DNA of 42,471 nt from Pseudomonadota bacterium (GTDB taxonomy: Bacteria; Pseudomonadota; Gammaproteobacteria; Burkholderiales; Gallionellaceae), in the NCBI GenBank assembly GCA_026399735.1, contig JAPLQK010000061.1:1-42471 (forward strand), read 5' to 3'. The notes below the pieces were generated by a model. It was not told the DNA's origin. It saw only the letters and a list, made by a program, of their open reading frames with translations, and did no database searches. Made by a program: the position numbers and the translations under genes. Shown piece after piece: positions 33,818-41,442 of this stretch (position 1 is the stretch's first letter; every line of letters starts with the position of its first letter).

Positions 33818-35347
33818 TTACTTGACACCCAATTTGATTGCATTGCTGACCAGTTGATGAACACCGCCCACCACTCTTCGGTCGAACCCGTAAACTGGCA
33901 AAATTTTGGTAAATTGCGCCTTGCATATCGCGCAAATACAAGCCATAAAATTAACACCATGATCTTCAGCTACATGATGCAAAACTTCCATTCGAGGCAG
34001 CGCGCCCTTGACACGCACCTCCATCAAGTCATCGGTCAGCAGGCCACCGCCGCCGCCACAACAAAATGTCCGTTCATGAGTGGTGCTCGGATCCATGTCA
34101 TAGTAGTTATTCGCTACCGCCTTGATAATGTTGCGAGGTATCTCGAACTGACCGCCCGGATAACCACCCATGCTTGATCCACGCGCAACGTTACACGAAT
34201 CATGAAATGTAATAATGTACTTATCATTCAAAGACTTATCAAAAACAAGACGCTCATTTTCAATCATATCCCAGGTAAACTCACAAATGTGCGTAGGTTG
34301 CCTGTAGCGATGATCAAGCTGTTTTTGCAACATCTGGGCAAAACGGTCATTAGGATCCGCGCCATCACCTACACCGCTCAAAGTATTCCAGAAGCTGTAG
34401 GCTACACGCCAGGCATGACCACATTCACCCACCACGATGCGTTTGACGCCCAATTCCAGCGCGGCTTGACGTATGCGCAGAGCAATGGTGCGCAACTGAT
34501 CATAGTTGCCGATGAACATGCCGAAATTACCTGCTTCAGAGGACATTGAAGATAACGTCCAGCTGGTGCCGGTTGCATGAAAAACCTTGGCATAACCGAT
34601 CAGACTGTCGATATGCGGCTCAGCGAAAAAGTCAGCAGAAGGTGTAACCAATAAGACTTCCGCACCGTGAACATCCATCGGGAAACGTACATCAATTCCA
34701 GTCGCGTCCTTAACGTCTTCTTCCAGACCTTCCAGCGTATCGCGCAATGCCGGAGCCGGCAGTCCAAGGTTATTTCCTATGCGATGCACTTTACCGATAA
34801 TTTCAATCGAATACTTTTGGCTATACCCTACCGAATCCAGAATTTCTCTGGCGGCCATGGTTACTTCAGCCGTATCAATACCATATGGACAGAATACCGA
34901 ACAACGTCTGCATTCAGAGCACTGATGAAAATAGTTATGCCATTCGTCGAGCACTTCCTTCGTCAAATCACGCGCACCAACCAGTTTAGGGAACAGCTTC
35001 CCCGGTAGCGTGAAATAACGGCGATACACACTGCGCATCAGATCCTGACGCGCTACCGGCATATTTTTCGGATCCTGCGTTCCGATAAAATAGTGGCATT
35101 TGTCTGAGCAAGCGCCACAGTGGACACAGGCATCCATGTAGACTTTTAAAGAACGATACTTGGACAACAGATCACCCATCTTGGCGATCGCTTTATCATG
35201 CCAGTCGTCCACCAGATGACCGGGAAATCCGACGGCCTCGTTTATTTTGTCACTGGAGACATAAGGGCCTGCCCCCTCCATTGCACCCGGTATTAATGCC
35301 GGGATGATGGGAAAACTGCGATATGCCGGCGCGGTAATAGCAGCCAT
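33818..35347 (-). CDS. dsrK: DsrK, catalytic iron-sulfur subunit of DsrMKJOP (HdrD-like)
   Basis: DsrK is the cytoplasmic subunit that acts on DsrC, resembling heterodisulfide reductase HdrD. This 509-aa protein has two 4Fe-4S groups (CVHCGACSDKC and CSECRRCSVFC) and C-terminal CCG-type motifs that bind the noncubane cluster (CNVARG, FCCGGGGG and CAICKAQF). An open frame extends upstream to 35452, but it overlaps dsrM; the ATG at 35347 lies directly after the dsrM stop and gives the usual N-terminus, so it was chosen. It precedes dsrL. Confidence 0.96.
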   Translation of the reverse strand: MAAITAPAYRSFPIIPALIPGAMEGAGPYVSSDKINEAVGFPGHLVDDWHDKAIAKMGDLLSKYRSLKVYMDACVHCGACSDKCHYFIGTQDPKNMPVARQDLMRSVYRRYFTLPGKLFPKLVGARDLTKEVLDEWHNYFHQCSECRRCSVFCPYGIDTAEVTMAAREILDSVGYSQKYSIEIIGKVHRIGNNLGLPAPALRDTLEGLEEDVKDATGIDVRFPMDVHGAEVLLVTPSADFFAEPHIDSLIGYAKVFHATGTSWTLSSMSSEAGNFGMFIGNYDQLRTIALRIRQAALELGVKRIVVGECGHAWRVAYSFWNTLSGVGDGADPNDRFAQMLQKQLDHRYRQPTHICEFTWDMIENERLVFDKSLNDKYIITFHDSCNVARGSSMGGYPGGQFEIPRNIIKAVANNYYDMDPSTTHERTFCCGGGGGLLTDDLMEVRVKGALPRMEVLHHVAEDHGVNFMACICAICKAQFTKILPVYGFDRRVVGGVHQLVSNAIKLGVK

Positions 35348-35348
35348 T

Positions 35349-36074
35349 CTATTTCTCCGATTCCATTTTGGCAGCCCAGGCAGCGATATGACGCTTTTCT
35401 CTCGGGTTGTCTGTCTGATTGCGAGTTGGTGAGAAAAACACGCCCGGTGCATGCAATAATTTGCTTACAGGAAAAATCACCATGAGTGTGCAAACCAGCG
35501 ACAAATGCGCATACAGCAAATAACTTGTTGGCAAGGGTTGAATAGTTAAATGCATCAACCCCAGGAAGAAACTTTTTACACCGATTACGTCCGGATTAAC
35601 TGCGAATTTCATCAGCAAGCCGGAAGCGGCGATCCCGATAAATAACACCAGCATCAGATGATCTGAAGGCGTTGATATATAGCGGATACGCTCGACCAAC
35701 AGCCGGCGCCCCAGCAATCCCATCAACCCCAGCAGCATGGTAATTCCTGCATACATGCCGAACGGTTGAATAAGTGCCACCCACTCCCATACAGGATCCG
35801 TGAAATAGCGCAGATGACGCAACACCACCAATAACATACTGAAATGAAACAACCACCCCAATGCCCATGTCCACAGATTAGCCTTGAACAGACTTTCGAA
35901 AAAAACCACCTCACGCGTCATGCGCAACACCACGCCACCAGTTGTTGTTGGCGCAGGTGTAGTGGGTATCTTCAGTGGAGCAGGGGTATTGGCGTAGGTA
36001 CGGATTCGGGCCAACAATCCGACGACGAACACCAATGTCGAAAGATAGAAAAAAATCGCTAATAGTGTGTTCAT
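35349..36074 (-). CDS. dsrM: DsrM, cytochrome b-type membrane subunit of DsrMKJOP
   Basis: DsrM is the membrane subunit that anchors DsrK and carries b-type haem, similar to the NarI family. This 241-aa protein has about five to six transmembrane helices with histidines in helices such as LGWLFHFSMLL and GLMHLTIQPL that could bind haem. It sits 24 bases downstream of dsrC and directly upstream of dsrK. A weak AAGGG lies upstream of its ATG. Confidence 0.94.
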   Translation of the reverse strand: MNTLLAIFFYLSTLVFVVGLLARIRTYANTPAPLKIPTTPAPTTTGGVVLRMTREVVFFESLFKANLWTWALGWLFHFSMLLVVLRHLRYFTDPVWEWVALIQPFGMYAGITMLLGLMGLLGRRLLVERIRYISTPSDHLMLVLFIGIAASGLLMKFAVNPDVIGVKSFFLGLMHLTIQPLPTSYLLYAHLSLVCTLMVIFPVSKLLHAPGVFFSPTRNQTDNPREKRHIAAWAAKMESEK

Positions 36075-36098
36075 CGTGGAACCGAACCCTTTAAAGGA

Positions 36099-36434
36099 TT
36101 AAACGCAACCCGTAGGCTTAGGCAAACCAGCGATTTTGCACGCTTGCTTACCAGGGCCATACGGAAACAGACCATACAGATATTCACTAGTGCCCTTATC
36201 AGCGCCGAGCTTCTTGCCGATTGCCTTGGTCAGTACGCGCACTGCCGGTGCGATTTGATATTCTTCAAAATACTCACGCAGAAAATTGACAACCTCCCAA
36301 TGCTGGTCTGTCATCTCAACGCTTTCTGTCTGAGCCAGATAATTACCGACTTCAGGATTCCATTCAGACAAATCGATCAGATAACCCTCTTCATCTGTTT
36401 CGTAACTTCTACCGCCAACTTCGATACTTGACAT
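36099..36434 (-). CDS. dsrC: DsrC sulfur carrier protein
   Basis: DsrC is the small sulfur-trafficking protein that carries substrate to DsrAB and interacts with DsrEFH and DsrK. This 111-aa protein has the mobile C-terminal arm with both redox cysteines: Cys99 (ACKIAG) and penultimate Cys110 (PTGCV). Having both is the mark of a true DsrC instead of TusE. AGGAG precedes the ATG. A related gene without the terminal cysteine lies at 41078. Confidence 0.97.
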   Translation of the reverse strand: MSSIEVGGRSYETDEEGYLIDLSEWNPEVGNYLAQTESVEMTDQHWEVVNFLREYFEEYQIAPAVRVLTKAIGKKLGADKGTSEYLYGLFPYGPGKQACKIAGLPKPTGCV

Positions 36435-36461
36435 AAAATTCTCCTATGTATGAGTTAAGTG

Positions 36462-36758
36462 TTACAGCCAGGATTGGCAGGTTTTATTGGCAGCAACCAA
36501 TTCCACAAAGCCAGCATAATCAACGAACGTGGCGCCTTCGATAAGACGATCTGCCATGCCACGAGCCTCAAGATCAGGTCGTAGCACGCTTATCTTAAAG
36601 CGACCCATCGCTGCGCGCAATTTTCCTTCAAATGCATTACCGGCAGTTGCAGCATAAACCGCATCTTCGATAAGCAGTACATCCCCGCCAACTGCAGTGT
36701 TCAGACAACTTTCAAGCGCAATGTCAGACAGCGGCGAACGATTAATGATATGCAACAT
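36462..36758 (-). CDS. dsrH: DsrH, TusB-like sulfurtransferase subunit
   Basis: DsrH is the third subunit of the hexameric DsrE2F2H2 sulfur-relay complex. This 98-aa protein has the family opening MLHIINRSP and cysteine 18 (LESCL), equivalent to the conserved cysteine of DsrH. AAGGAG lies 7 bases before the start. It lies between dsrF and dsrC, as in Allochromatium. Confidence 0.94.
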   Translation of the reverse strand: MLHIINRSPLSDIALESCLNTAVGGDVLLIEDAVYAATAGNAFEGKLRAAMGRFKISVLRPDLEARGMADRLIEGATFVDYAGFVELVAANKTCQSWL

Positions 36759-36769
36759 TAGGACTCTCC

Positions 36770-37135
36770 TTAGAAACTCAAGATCACGTCTTGCTCATCC
36801 ATCAACGCGCCCATTTCGGCACGACTGAGCACAGTAACGTCCACCAGCAAGTCATCCTCAGTCAGGCCTCGCGCATCCATGGACTCCTTGTCAACATACA
36901 GTTTCTCGACGTCATAACCATCCAATGCCCGGTAGGCAGGGGAAAAGTTCTTGATTTCGATACCTTTGGTCTGCTGTCCCTTTTTCATTTGAAATACGCC
37001 GTCATCCATGAATACCAGCGATACATCCTGATCAAATGCAGCTGTGATCAACACGACCTCCAGCGACTCCAACGCGTAAATCGTGCCGTATGGTGCCTTG
37101 CGGTTGACGAACATGAACTTTTTAACATCACTCAT
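36770..37135 (-). CDS. dsrF: DsrF, TusC-like sulfurtransferase subunit
   Basis: DsrF is the TusC-type subunit of DsrEFH; it has a structural role and no conserved sulfur-binding cysteine, and this 121-aa protein contains none. The family pattern MFVNRKAPYGTIYALESLEV is at its start. The ATG at 37135 was chosen because AAGGAG lies 6 bases upstream; an upstream TTG (37156) would overlap dsrE and remove that spacing. It lies between dsrE and dsrH. Confidence 0.94.
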   Translation of the reverse strand: MSDVKKFMFVNRKAPYGTIYALESLEVVLITAAFDQDVSLVFMDDGVFQMKKGQQTKGIEIKNFSPAYRALDGYDVEKLYVDKESMDARGLTEDDLLVDVTVLSRAEMGALMDEQDVILSF

Positions 37136-37145
37136 GTGGCTCTCC

Positions 37146-37505
37146 TTAATCGCCAAAGGTGATCAGACGATCACATTTGGTTCCACATTCAACCAACTGC
37201 CCCAGACCAGAGATACGAAAACCTGCTGCCAGGTTTTCTTCTCTGATACCGCGACGCATCGCGGCAGCAACACACACCACCAGATCAACCTTGTGCTCTT
37301 CAGCCATTTTTGTCCAACGGTTGACGATATTGCGGTCATCCTGTGGTGGTTCGGTCAATTTTGATGCATTGTTCACGCCATCATGGTAGAAGAACACGCG
37401 CCAAACCTCATGTCCGCCTTCTATGGCTGCCTTAGCAAACTGGTAGGCAGAATCACTTGCCTGACGCTGATAAGGCCCTTCATTGACAACAATACCAAAT
37501 TTCAT
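37146..37505 (-). CDS. dsrE: DsrE, TusD-like sulfurtransferase subunit
   Basis: DsrE accepts persulfide sulfur and hands it to DsrC. This 119-aa protein has the active cysteine at residue 78 in VVCVAAAMRRGI, exactly where DsrE of Allochromatium has it. The opening FGIVVNEGPYQ and the aspartate-rich segment are typical of the TusD family. It lies 10 bases downstream of dsrB; the gene trio dsrEFH is the standard marker of oxidative Dsr. Confidence 0.96.
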   Translation of the reverse strand: MKFGIVVNEGPYQRQASDSAYQFAKAAIEGGHEVWRVFFYHDGVNNASKLTEPPQDDRNIVNRWTKMAEEHKVDLVVCVAAAMRRGIREENLAAGFRISGLGQLVECGTKCDRLITFGD

Positions 37506-37516
37506 AAAGACCTCGC

Positions 37517-38623
37517 TTAGAAACGGATGTGCGTCGAAGCGTTCAAGTTTGCACGCGAACCACGCCAGTCATCAATCAAATACTTGGTGAACGGCAAACC
37601 CGTCTTTTCGAAGAAACGTGGCCAGCCAATGCGATCGATCCAGTCAGCAATACGCTCCCATGGACGTGCATCCGCCTTGTAAACGGTAATGATGTTTTTC
37701 ACTGCCGCACCAACCTCAGGCCAGCGTGGCGCATTGTTTGGCAAACCGGACGCAACCATCTTCATGAATGTTGGCTTGCCGCGCGCATTCGAATTCTTGC
37801 CACCGACCCAGATCGCCAGTTTTGAATATTCAGGATCATTGATCTGCATCGGCGGGCACGGAGGATAACAAGCGCCACAGCACATACATTTCGACTCATC
37901 GATTTCCAGTGACGGCTTGCCGTTCACCATCGCAGGGCGAATAGCCGCAACAGGGCAACGCGCAACAACGGTCGGACGTTCGCAGACATTGGCAACCAGA
38001 TCATGATTGATCACAGGCGGCTTGGTGTGCTGCACGATGATGGCGATATCAGCCTGACCACCGCAATTGATTTCGCAGCATGAGGTCGACAGATGCACAC
38101 GGTTTGGCATTTCTTCACGGCGGAACTCGTCGTACAACTCATCCATCAGCGCCTTGACTACGCCTGATGCATCGGTACCAGGAATATCGCAGTGCAACCA
38201 ACCTTGCGTATGAGCAATCATTGTGACTGAGTTACCAGTACCACCAACCGGGAAGCCATTGCCTTCCAGCTCAGCGATCAACGGCGCAACCTTCTTCTCA
38301 TCCGCCACCATAAATTCGATGTTGGAGCGAATGGTAAAACGCACACGACTGTCAGCAAAATCATCAGCAATCTTGCACAGCTTGCGGATAGTATGCACGT
38401 CCATTTGACGGGCCGTACCTGCACGAACCGTCCAGATTTCATCCCCGCCGTGCGCAACGTGATGCAATACACCAGGACGTGGACGATCGTGATACTTCCA
38501 GTCGCCGTAATTTTTTGCCATCAGCGGATGAAGATATTGTGTATTTTCCGGTACGCCGGTTTCTTTTGGCTTACGCTTTGGTGCGGGTTTTGCAGCTTGA
38601 ACTGCTTCAACAGCTTGATTCAT
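37517..38623 (-). CDS. dsrB: DsrB, dissimilatory sulfite reductase beta subunit
   Basis: DsrB with DsrA forms the sirohaem-4Fe-4S enzyme that, in the oxidative direction, converts DsrC-bound sulfur to sulfite. This 368-aa protein has the sirohaem-site cysteines in SCCEINCGG and RCPVAAI, and an inserted ferredoxin domain with CMCCGACYPPC. Its length is typical of DsrB. A GAGGAG precedes the ATG. The close dsrA (11-base gap) guarantees equal synthesis. Confidence 0.97.
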   Translation of the reverse strand: MNQAVEAVQAAKPAPKRKPKETGVPENTQYLHPLMAKNYGDWKYHDRPRPGVLHHVAHGGDEIWTVRAGTARQMDVHTIRKLCKIADDFADSRVRFTIRSNIEFMVADEKKVAPLIAELEGNGFPVGGTGNSVTMIAHTQGWLHCDIPGTDASGVVKALMDELYDEFRREEMPNRVHLSTSCCEINCGGQADIAIIVQHTKPPVINHDLVANVCERPTVVARCPVAAIRPAMVNGKPSLEIDESKCMCCGACYPPCPPMQINDPEYSKLAIWVGGKNSNARGKPTFMKMVASGLPNNAPRWPEVGAAVKNIITVYKADARPWERIADWIDRIGWPRFFEKTGLPFTKYLIDDWRGSRANLNASTHIRF

Positions 38624-38634
38624 TCCATTTCTCC

Positions 38635-39930
38635 TCAGGCAGCTTTGTTTTTAGCGTTGATCTTGGCGACTTCTTCATCCCAACCGTCGGTACGGACATA
38701 AGGATTCATACGCGGCGAATTAATCATGGATGGATCGACATCAATTTCCATTGCATCCAGGAAGTTTGTCAAACCGATGCGTTCGATCATTTCACCGGTA
38801 CGTTCATGTTCCAGCGCATTTTCAGCAAAGAAATCAATCGTACGCTGAGCGAAATCAACCAGTTTTTCGATATTTTCTTCGTTATCGAGCTTGATGAACG
38901 GAATCACGACCGTACCCATCAATCCACCGATCTTCAGATGGCTCTTACCGCCGACCAGAATTGTTGCACCTTTATCCACACCAGTCGCCAACGCACCTGT
39001 CATCACGTTGATGCAGTGCATACAACGCACGCAATCCTGGTTGTTGATTTCGATACCATGCGTATCGCTGACTGCGACGCTGGTGATATGCTCACCGGCC
39101 TTGATTTTGCCAATTTCCTTAACCTGGAAAGTCTTGGTCGGGCAACGTGCAACCACGTCATTTACCAACTCGTCCATGCCATGCTTGACAAACCATTTCT
39201 TCGCCAGCGCTTCATCGCTACGCATGTTGTCACGCCATGTGCCGATAACGGCCATGTCGGCGCGCTGTACGGAGTTCATACAGTCATTCGGGCAACCTGA
39301 AAACTTGAATTTAAACTTGTAAGGGAGCGATGGACGGTGAATATCATCCAGGAAGGTATTCAGTACCGCACGATGCGCATCTGCTTCGTTGTAACAGGAC
39401 TGTTCGCAACGAGCAGCACCGACACACGACATGGAAGTGCGCACGGCCGGACCTGCACCCCCCATATCAAATCCGAGTTCGTTGATTTTATCGAACGCAA
39501 CCTGAACATTCTCTGTCGTTGCACCCTGGAACATGATGTCGCCTGACTGACCGTGAAATGCAATCAAACCGGATCCATGCTCATCCCAGATATCACAGAA
39601 TTTGCGCAGAATATCGGTATCGTAGTGCATACCGGGCGGTGGCATGATACGCAGTGTATGGAACTCGGCAGCGTCCTTGAATTTTGGCTGACCGTTTTCA
39701 TCCTTGAGCTCGGTAAAGCGTGGGATCACACCGCCGCCGTAGCCGAATACACCAACTGTTCCACCCTTCCAGTAACCTTTTTTGGTTTGATAGGAGGTTT
39801 CCAGCTGACCCAGCAGATCAACAACGTAATCTTTGTCCTTGGCCAAGTCCTTAAGACCCGTGACAAAACTGGGCCAGGGGCCGGACTCGAGTTGATCGAG
39901 ATTGGGAGTGTCATGCATCTTCTTTGCCAT
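38635..39930 (-). CDS. dsrA: DsrA, dissimilatory sulfite reductase alpha subunit
   Basis: DsrA is the partner of DsrB in the heterotetrameric sirohaem enzyme. This 431-aa protein has cysteine groups for sirohaem-coupled 4Fe-4S, CVGAARCEQSC and SGCPNDC, and a ferredoxin insertion with CVRCMHC. The opening residues, MAKKMHDTPNLDQL, are typical of oxidative DsrA. AAAGGA lies before the ATG. It is the first gene of the long dsr operon; a perfect inverted repeat stands 25 bases upstream of the start. Confidence 0.97.
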   Translation of the reverse strand: MAKKMHDTPNLDQLESGPWPSFVTGLKDLAKDKDYVVDLLGQLETSYQTKKGYWKGGTVGVFGYGGGVIPRFTELKDENGQPKFKDAAEFHTLRIMPPPGMHYDTDILRKFCDIWDEHGSGLIAFHGQSGDIMFQGATTENVQVAFDKINELGFDMGGAGPAVRTSMSCVGAARCEQSCYNEADAHRAVLNTFLDDIHRPSLPYKFKFKFSGCPNDCMNSVQRADMAVIGTWRDNMRSDEALAKKWFVKHGMDELVNDVVARCPTKTFQVKEIGKIKAGEHITSVAVSDTHGIEINNQDCVRCMHCINVMTGALATGVDKGATILVGGKSHLKIGGLMGTVVIPFIKLDNEENIEKLVDFAQRTIDFFAENALEHERTGEMIERIGLTNFLDAMEIDVDPSMINSPRMNPYVRTDGWDEEVAKINAKNKAA

Positions 39931-40221
39931 AATTTTTCCTTTCAGTTAGCGTACCAATTGCCTTGAAGCGGCAATTGACTAAAATGACCCGATAAAGGCT
40001 GGGACCAGCGATTTAAACAATTAATCAGATTTGACTCTGCCAATATGCGGCGCGACAATTTTCTAAAGTCCAAGCATCTTACGCCGCTTGCAGACATCAA
40101 ACCATCACCCGTTACAACTATTTTTTATAACCCTTACGGGTTGCATCAACCGTTCCGCAGTAGCATTTCAAATTCACATACATAGAGGTTATACTCTCTA
40201 CACAACCCACCTTACGCAACT
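39931..40221. promoter_or_regulatory. Divergent dsrA / plus-strand cassette intergenic region
   Basis: This 291-base non-coding region must hold both promoters. On the plus side TATACT (40190-40195) is a plausible -10 about 27 bases before the ATG at 40222, without a good -35. Other elements: GCTGGGACCAGC (39998-40009), a perfect 12-base palindrome; AACCC-TTAC-GGGTT (40129-40142), a perfect repeat whose left part is shared with the petABC region; and GCGGCG/CGCCGC arms near 40058 and 40083. The dsr promoter itself could not be pinned down. Confidence 0.4.
39955..39977 (-). promoter_or_regulatory. Perfect 8-bp inverted repeat upstream of dsrA
   Basis: CAATTGCC (39955-39962) and GGCAATTG (39970-39977) are perfect complements around a 7-base loop, 25 to 47 bases upstream of the dsrA start. 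It could be an operator, or a hairpin in the dsr mRNA leader. The loop size suits a protein dimer or a stem-loop; nothing in the sequence decides between them. Confidence 0.45.
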
Positions 40222-40443
40222 ATGATTATGGCGCAAATTAACGGCTTAGTAAAATTCAGGGTTCCTCTCGGAAATCAAGAGATAGAGCTGCAACAAATTG
40301 ACCATGTTGAAGGCGGAATGAGTCTTATGCGTATCCGTATCCGTGAGGCAAAACGCTTCACTATTTTCGATATCGATCCGGAAACTGCAAGACTATGGGC
40401 AAAGGTCATGAATGAATGGGCTGACACGCAGGACGCAAGCTAA
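40222..40443 (+). CDS. Small conserved-looking protein preceding the Cas6-like gene
   Basis: This 73-aa soluble protein appears to be a small beta-alpha domain: beta strands with VKFRVPLG, EIELQQIDHVEGGM and MRIRIREAKRFTIFDI, then one helix with a tryptophan pair (RLWAKVMNEWA). No cysteine, signal or membrane segment. It is the first gene of the plus-strand cassette, and its TAA directly abuts the ATG of the Cas6-like gene, so the two are tightly coupled. A second ATG two codons in (40228) is also a possible start; no ribosome-binding site is obvious. No family was recognised. Confidence 0.7.
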   Translation: MIMAQINGLVKFRVPLGNQEIELQQIDHVEGGMSLMRIRIREAKRFTIFDIDPETARLWAKVMNEWADTQDAS

Positions 40444-41040
40444 ATGACTGACACCAGCATGATAGATGCAGTCTTTGATATCAGTGGAAATCACATTCCC
40501 AACCATTATCCGTTTGCGTTATGGAACTCACTGGTTCAGCGTATACCGGCACTGGAAAATGAGGCACTGGTCGGCGTAATTCCGCTGCGCACCGCGATCA
40601 GTGAAGCTGGAATGCTGCTCCCGAAACGCTCCAAACTTGTACTGCGTCTGACCGCTCGCCTCGCAGCAAATTTTGCTTGCCTTACAGACCAGACACTTGA
40701 TCTTGGTGATGCCACGCTGCAACTTGGCAGTGGCAAATTACGAAAAATACAGCCTTATTCCACGCTGCATGCGCATCTGGTGGCAAGCGCGAAAGATGAA
40801 GTTGCATTTTTGAAGGATGTGTCGACACAACTGAATGAACTTGGCATCGTTGGGAAACTGCTTTGCGGCATGCGAAATACCATGCAGGCCAAGGATTATT
40901 TTATCTCTGGCTACAGTCTGGTGATCCATGATCTCAAGCCGGATGATTCGCTGAAATTGCAATATGCAGGTTTGGGCGCCGACCGCCGATATGGCTGCGG
41001 CATTTTTATACCCTATAAAGTCATCACGGATCTGGATTGA
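40444..41040 (+). CDS. Cas6/Cmx6-family protein without CRISPR (orphan)
   Basis: Cas6 proteins cut CRISPR precursor RNA. This 198-aa protein fits the Cas6/Cmx6 (subtype MYXAN) family pattern along its whole length: VFDISGNHIP at the start, His21 in the first helix region where Cas6 proteins keep the catalytic histidine, LVLRLTARLA, YSTLHAHLV, FLKDVSTQL and, near the C-terminus, the glycine-rich RNA-binding loop GLGADRRYGCGIF (176-188) before the final PYK. There is no CRISPR array and no other cas gene in the window, so another RNA target is likely. It sits between a small protein and a DsrC-like gene. The family assignment rests on recalled motifs. Confidence 0.8.
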   Translation: MTDTSMIDAVFDISGNHIPNHYPFALWNSLVQRIPALENEALVGVIPLRTAISEAGMLLPKRSKLVLRLTARLAANFACLTDQTLDLGDATLQLGSGKLRKIQPYSTLHAHLVASAKDEVAFLKDVSTQLNELGIVGKLLCGMRNTMQAKDYFISGYSLVIHDLKPDDSLKLQYAGLGADRRYGCGIFIPYKVITDLD

Positions 41041-41077
41041 TGGCGGCGTAGGTTTTTTTACTAAATGGAGATGAATG

Positions 41078-41407
41078 ATGGGATACACAGTAGCTGGAGT
41101 TGAACTTGAAACGGATGCAGACGGTTATTTGCTGGAGCCGGATTACAGCCAGGAGATCGTTGAAGTAATCGCTGCCGCTGAGGGCATCGAGTTGACACCC
41201 AAACATTGGGAAGTGATCAACTATTTGCGCGAAGAGTACCGCGAAAACGGCGCCACCCCAAATTTTCGCAACATGCTGAAAGCCATTAATGAGTTCTGGC
41301 CTGAGGCCGACAGCAAGGCACTGTATGACTTGTTCCCGATCGGACCGGCTAAACAGGGCTGCAAAGTGGGCGGTTTGCCACAACCCAAGGGCAAGGGCGG
41401 TTACTAA
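41078..41407 (+). CDS. DsrC/TusE-family paralogue lacking the terminal cysteine
   Basis: This 109-aa protein is clearly a DsrC relative: it shares the opening DADGYLLEP, the KHWEVINYLREEY helix and the C-terminal GPAKQGCKVGGLPQP. It has only one conserved cysteine (Cys95, equivalent to the inner cysteine of DsrC). The outer cysteine is missing; the tail ends KGKGGY. Proteins of this type have been grouped as sulfur-related regulators distinct from DsrC and TusE. The start at 41078 was chosen because GGAG is 7 bases upstream; the ATG at 41075 is only 4 bases away. It follows the Cas6-like gene after 37 bases. Confidence 0.9.
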   Translation: MGYTVAGVELETDADGYLLEPDYSQEIVEVIAAAEGIELTPKHWEVINYLREEYRENGATPNFRNMLKAINEFWPEADSKALYDLFPIGPAKQGCKVGGLPQPKGKGGY

Positions 41408-41442
41408 CCCGCCCCTTCGGAAACCAAACAGGACATCTGAAT

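Noticed and set aside
33818-35452. Longer start for DsrK at 35452
   Set aside because: It would overlap dsrM by about 100 bases; the ATG at 35347 directly after the dsrM stop gives the normal DsrK N-terminus.
36770-37156. Longer start for DsrF at 37156
   Set aside because: It is a TTG overlapping dsrE, and the ATG at 37135 has an ideal AAGGAG spacing.
39931-40221. A consensus sigma-70 promoter for dsrA
   Set aside because: Several TTG-like and AT-rich pairs exist, but none has both good hexamers and 16-18 base spacing, so none is listed.
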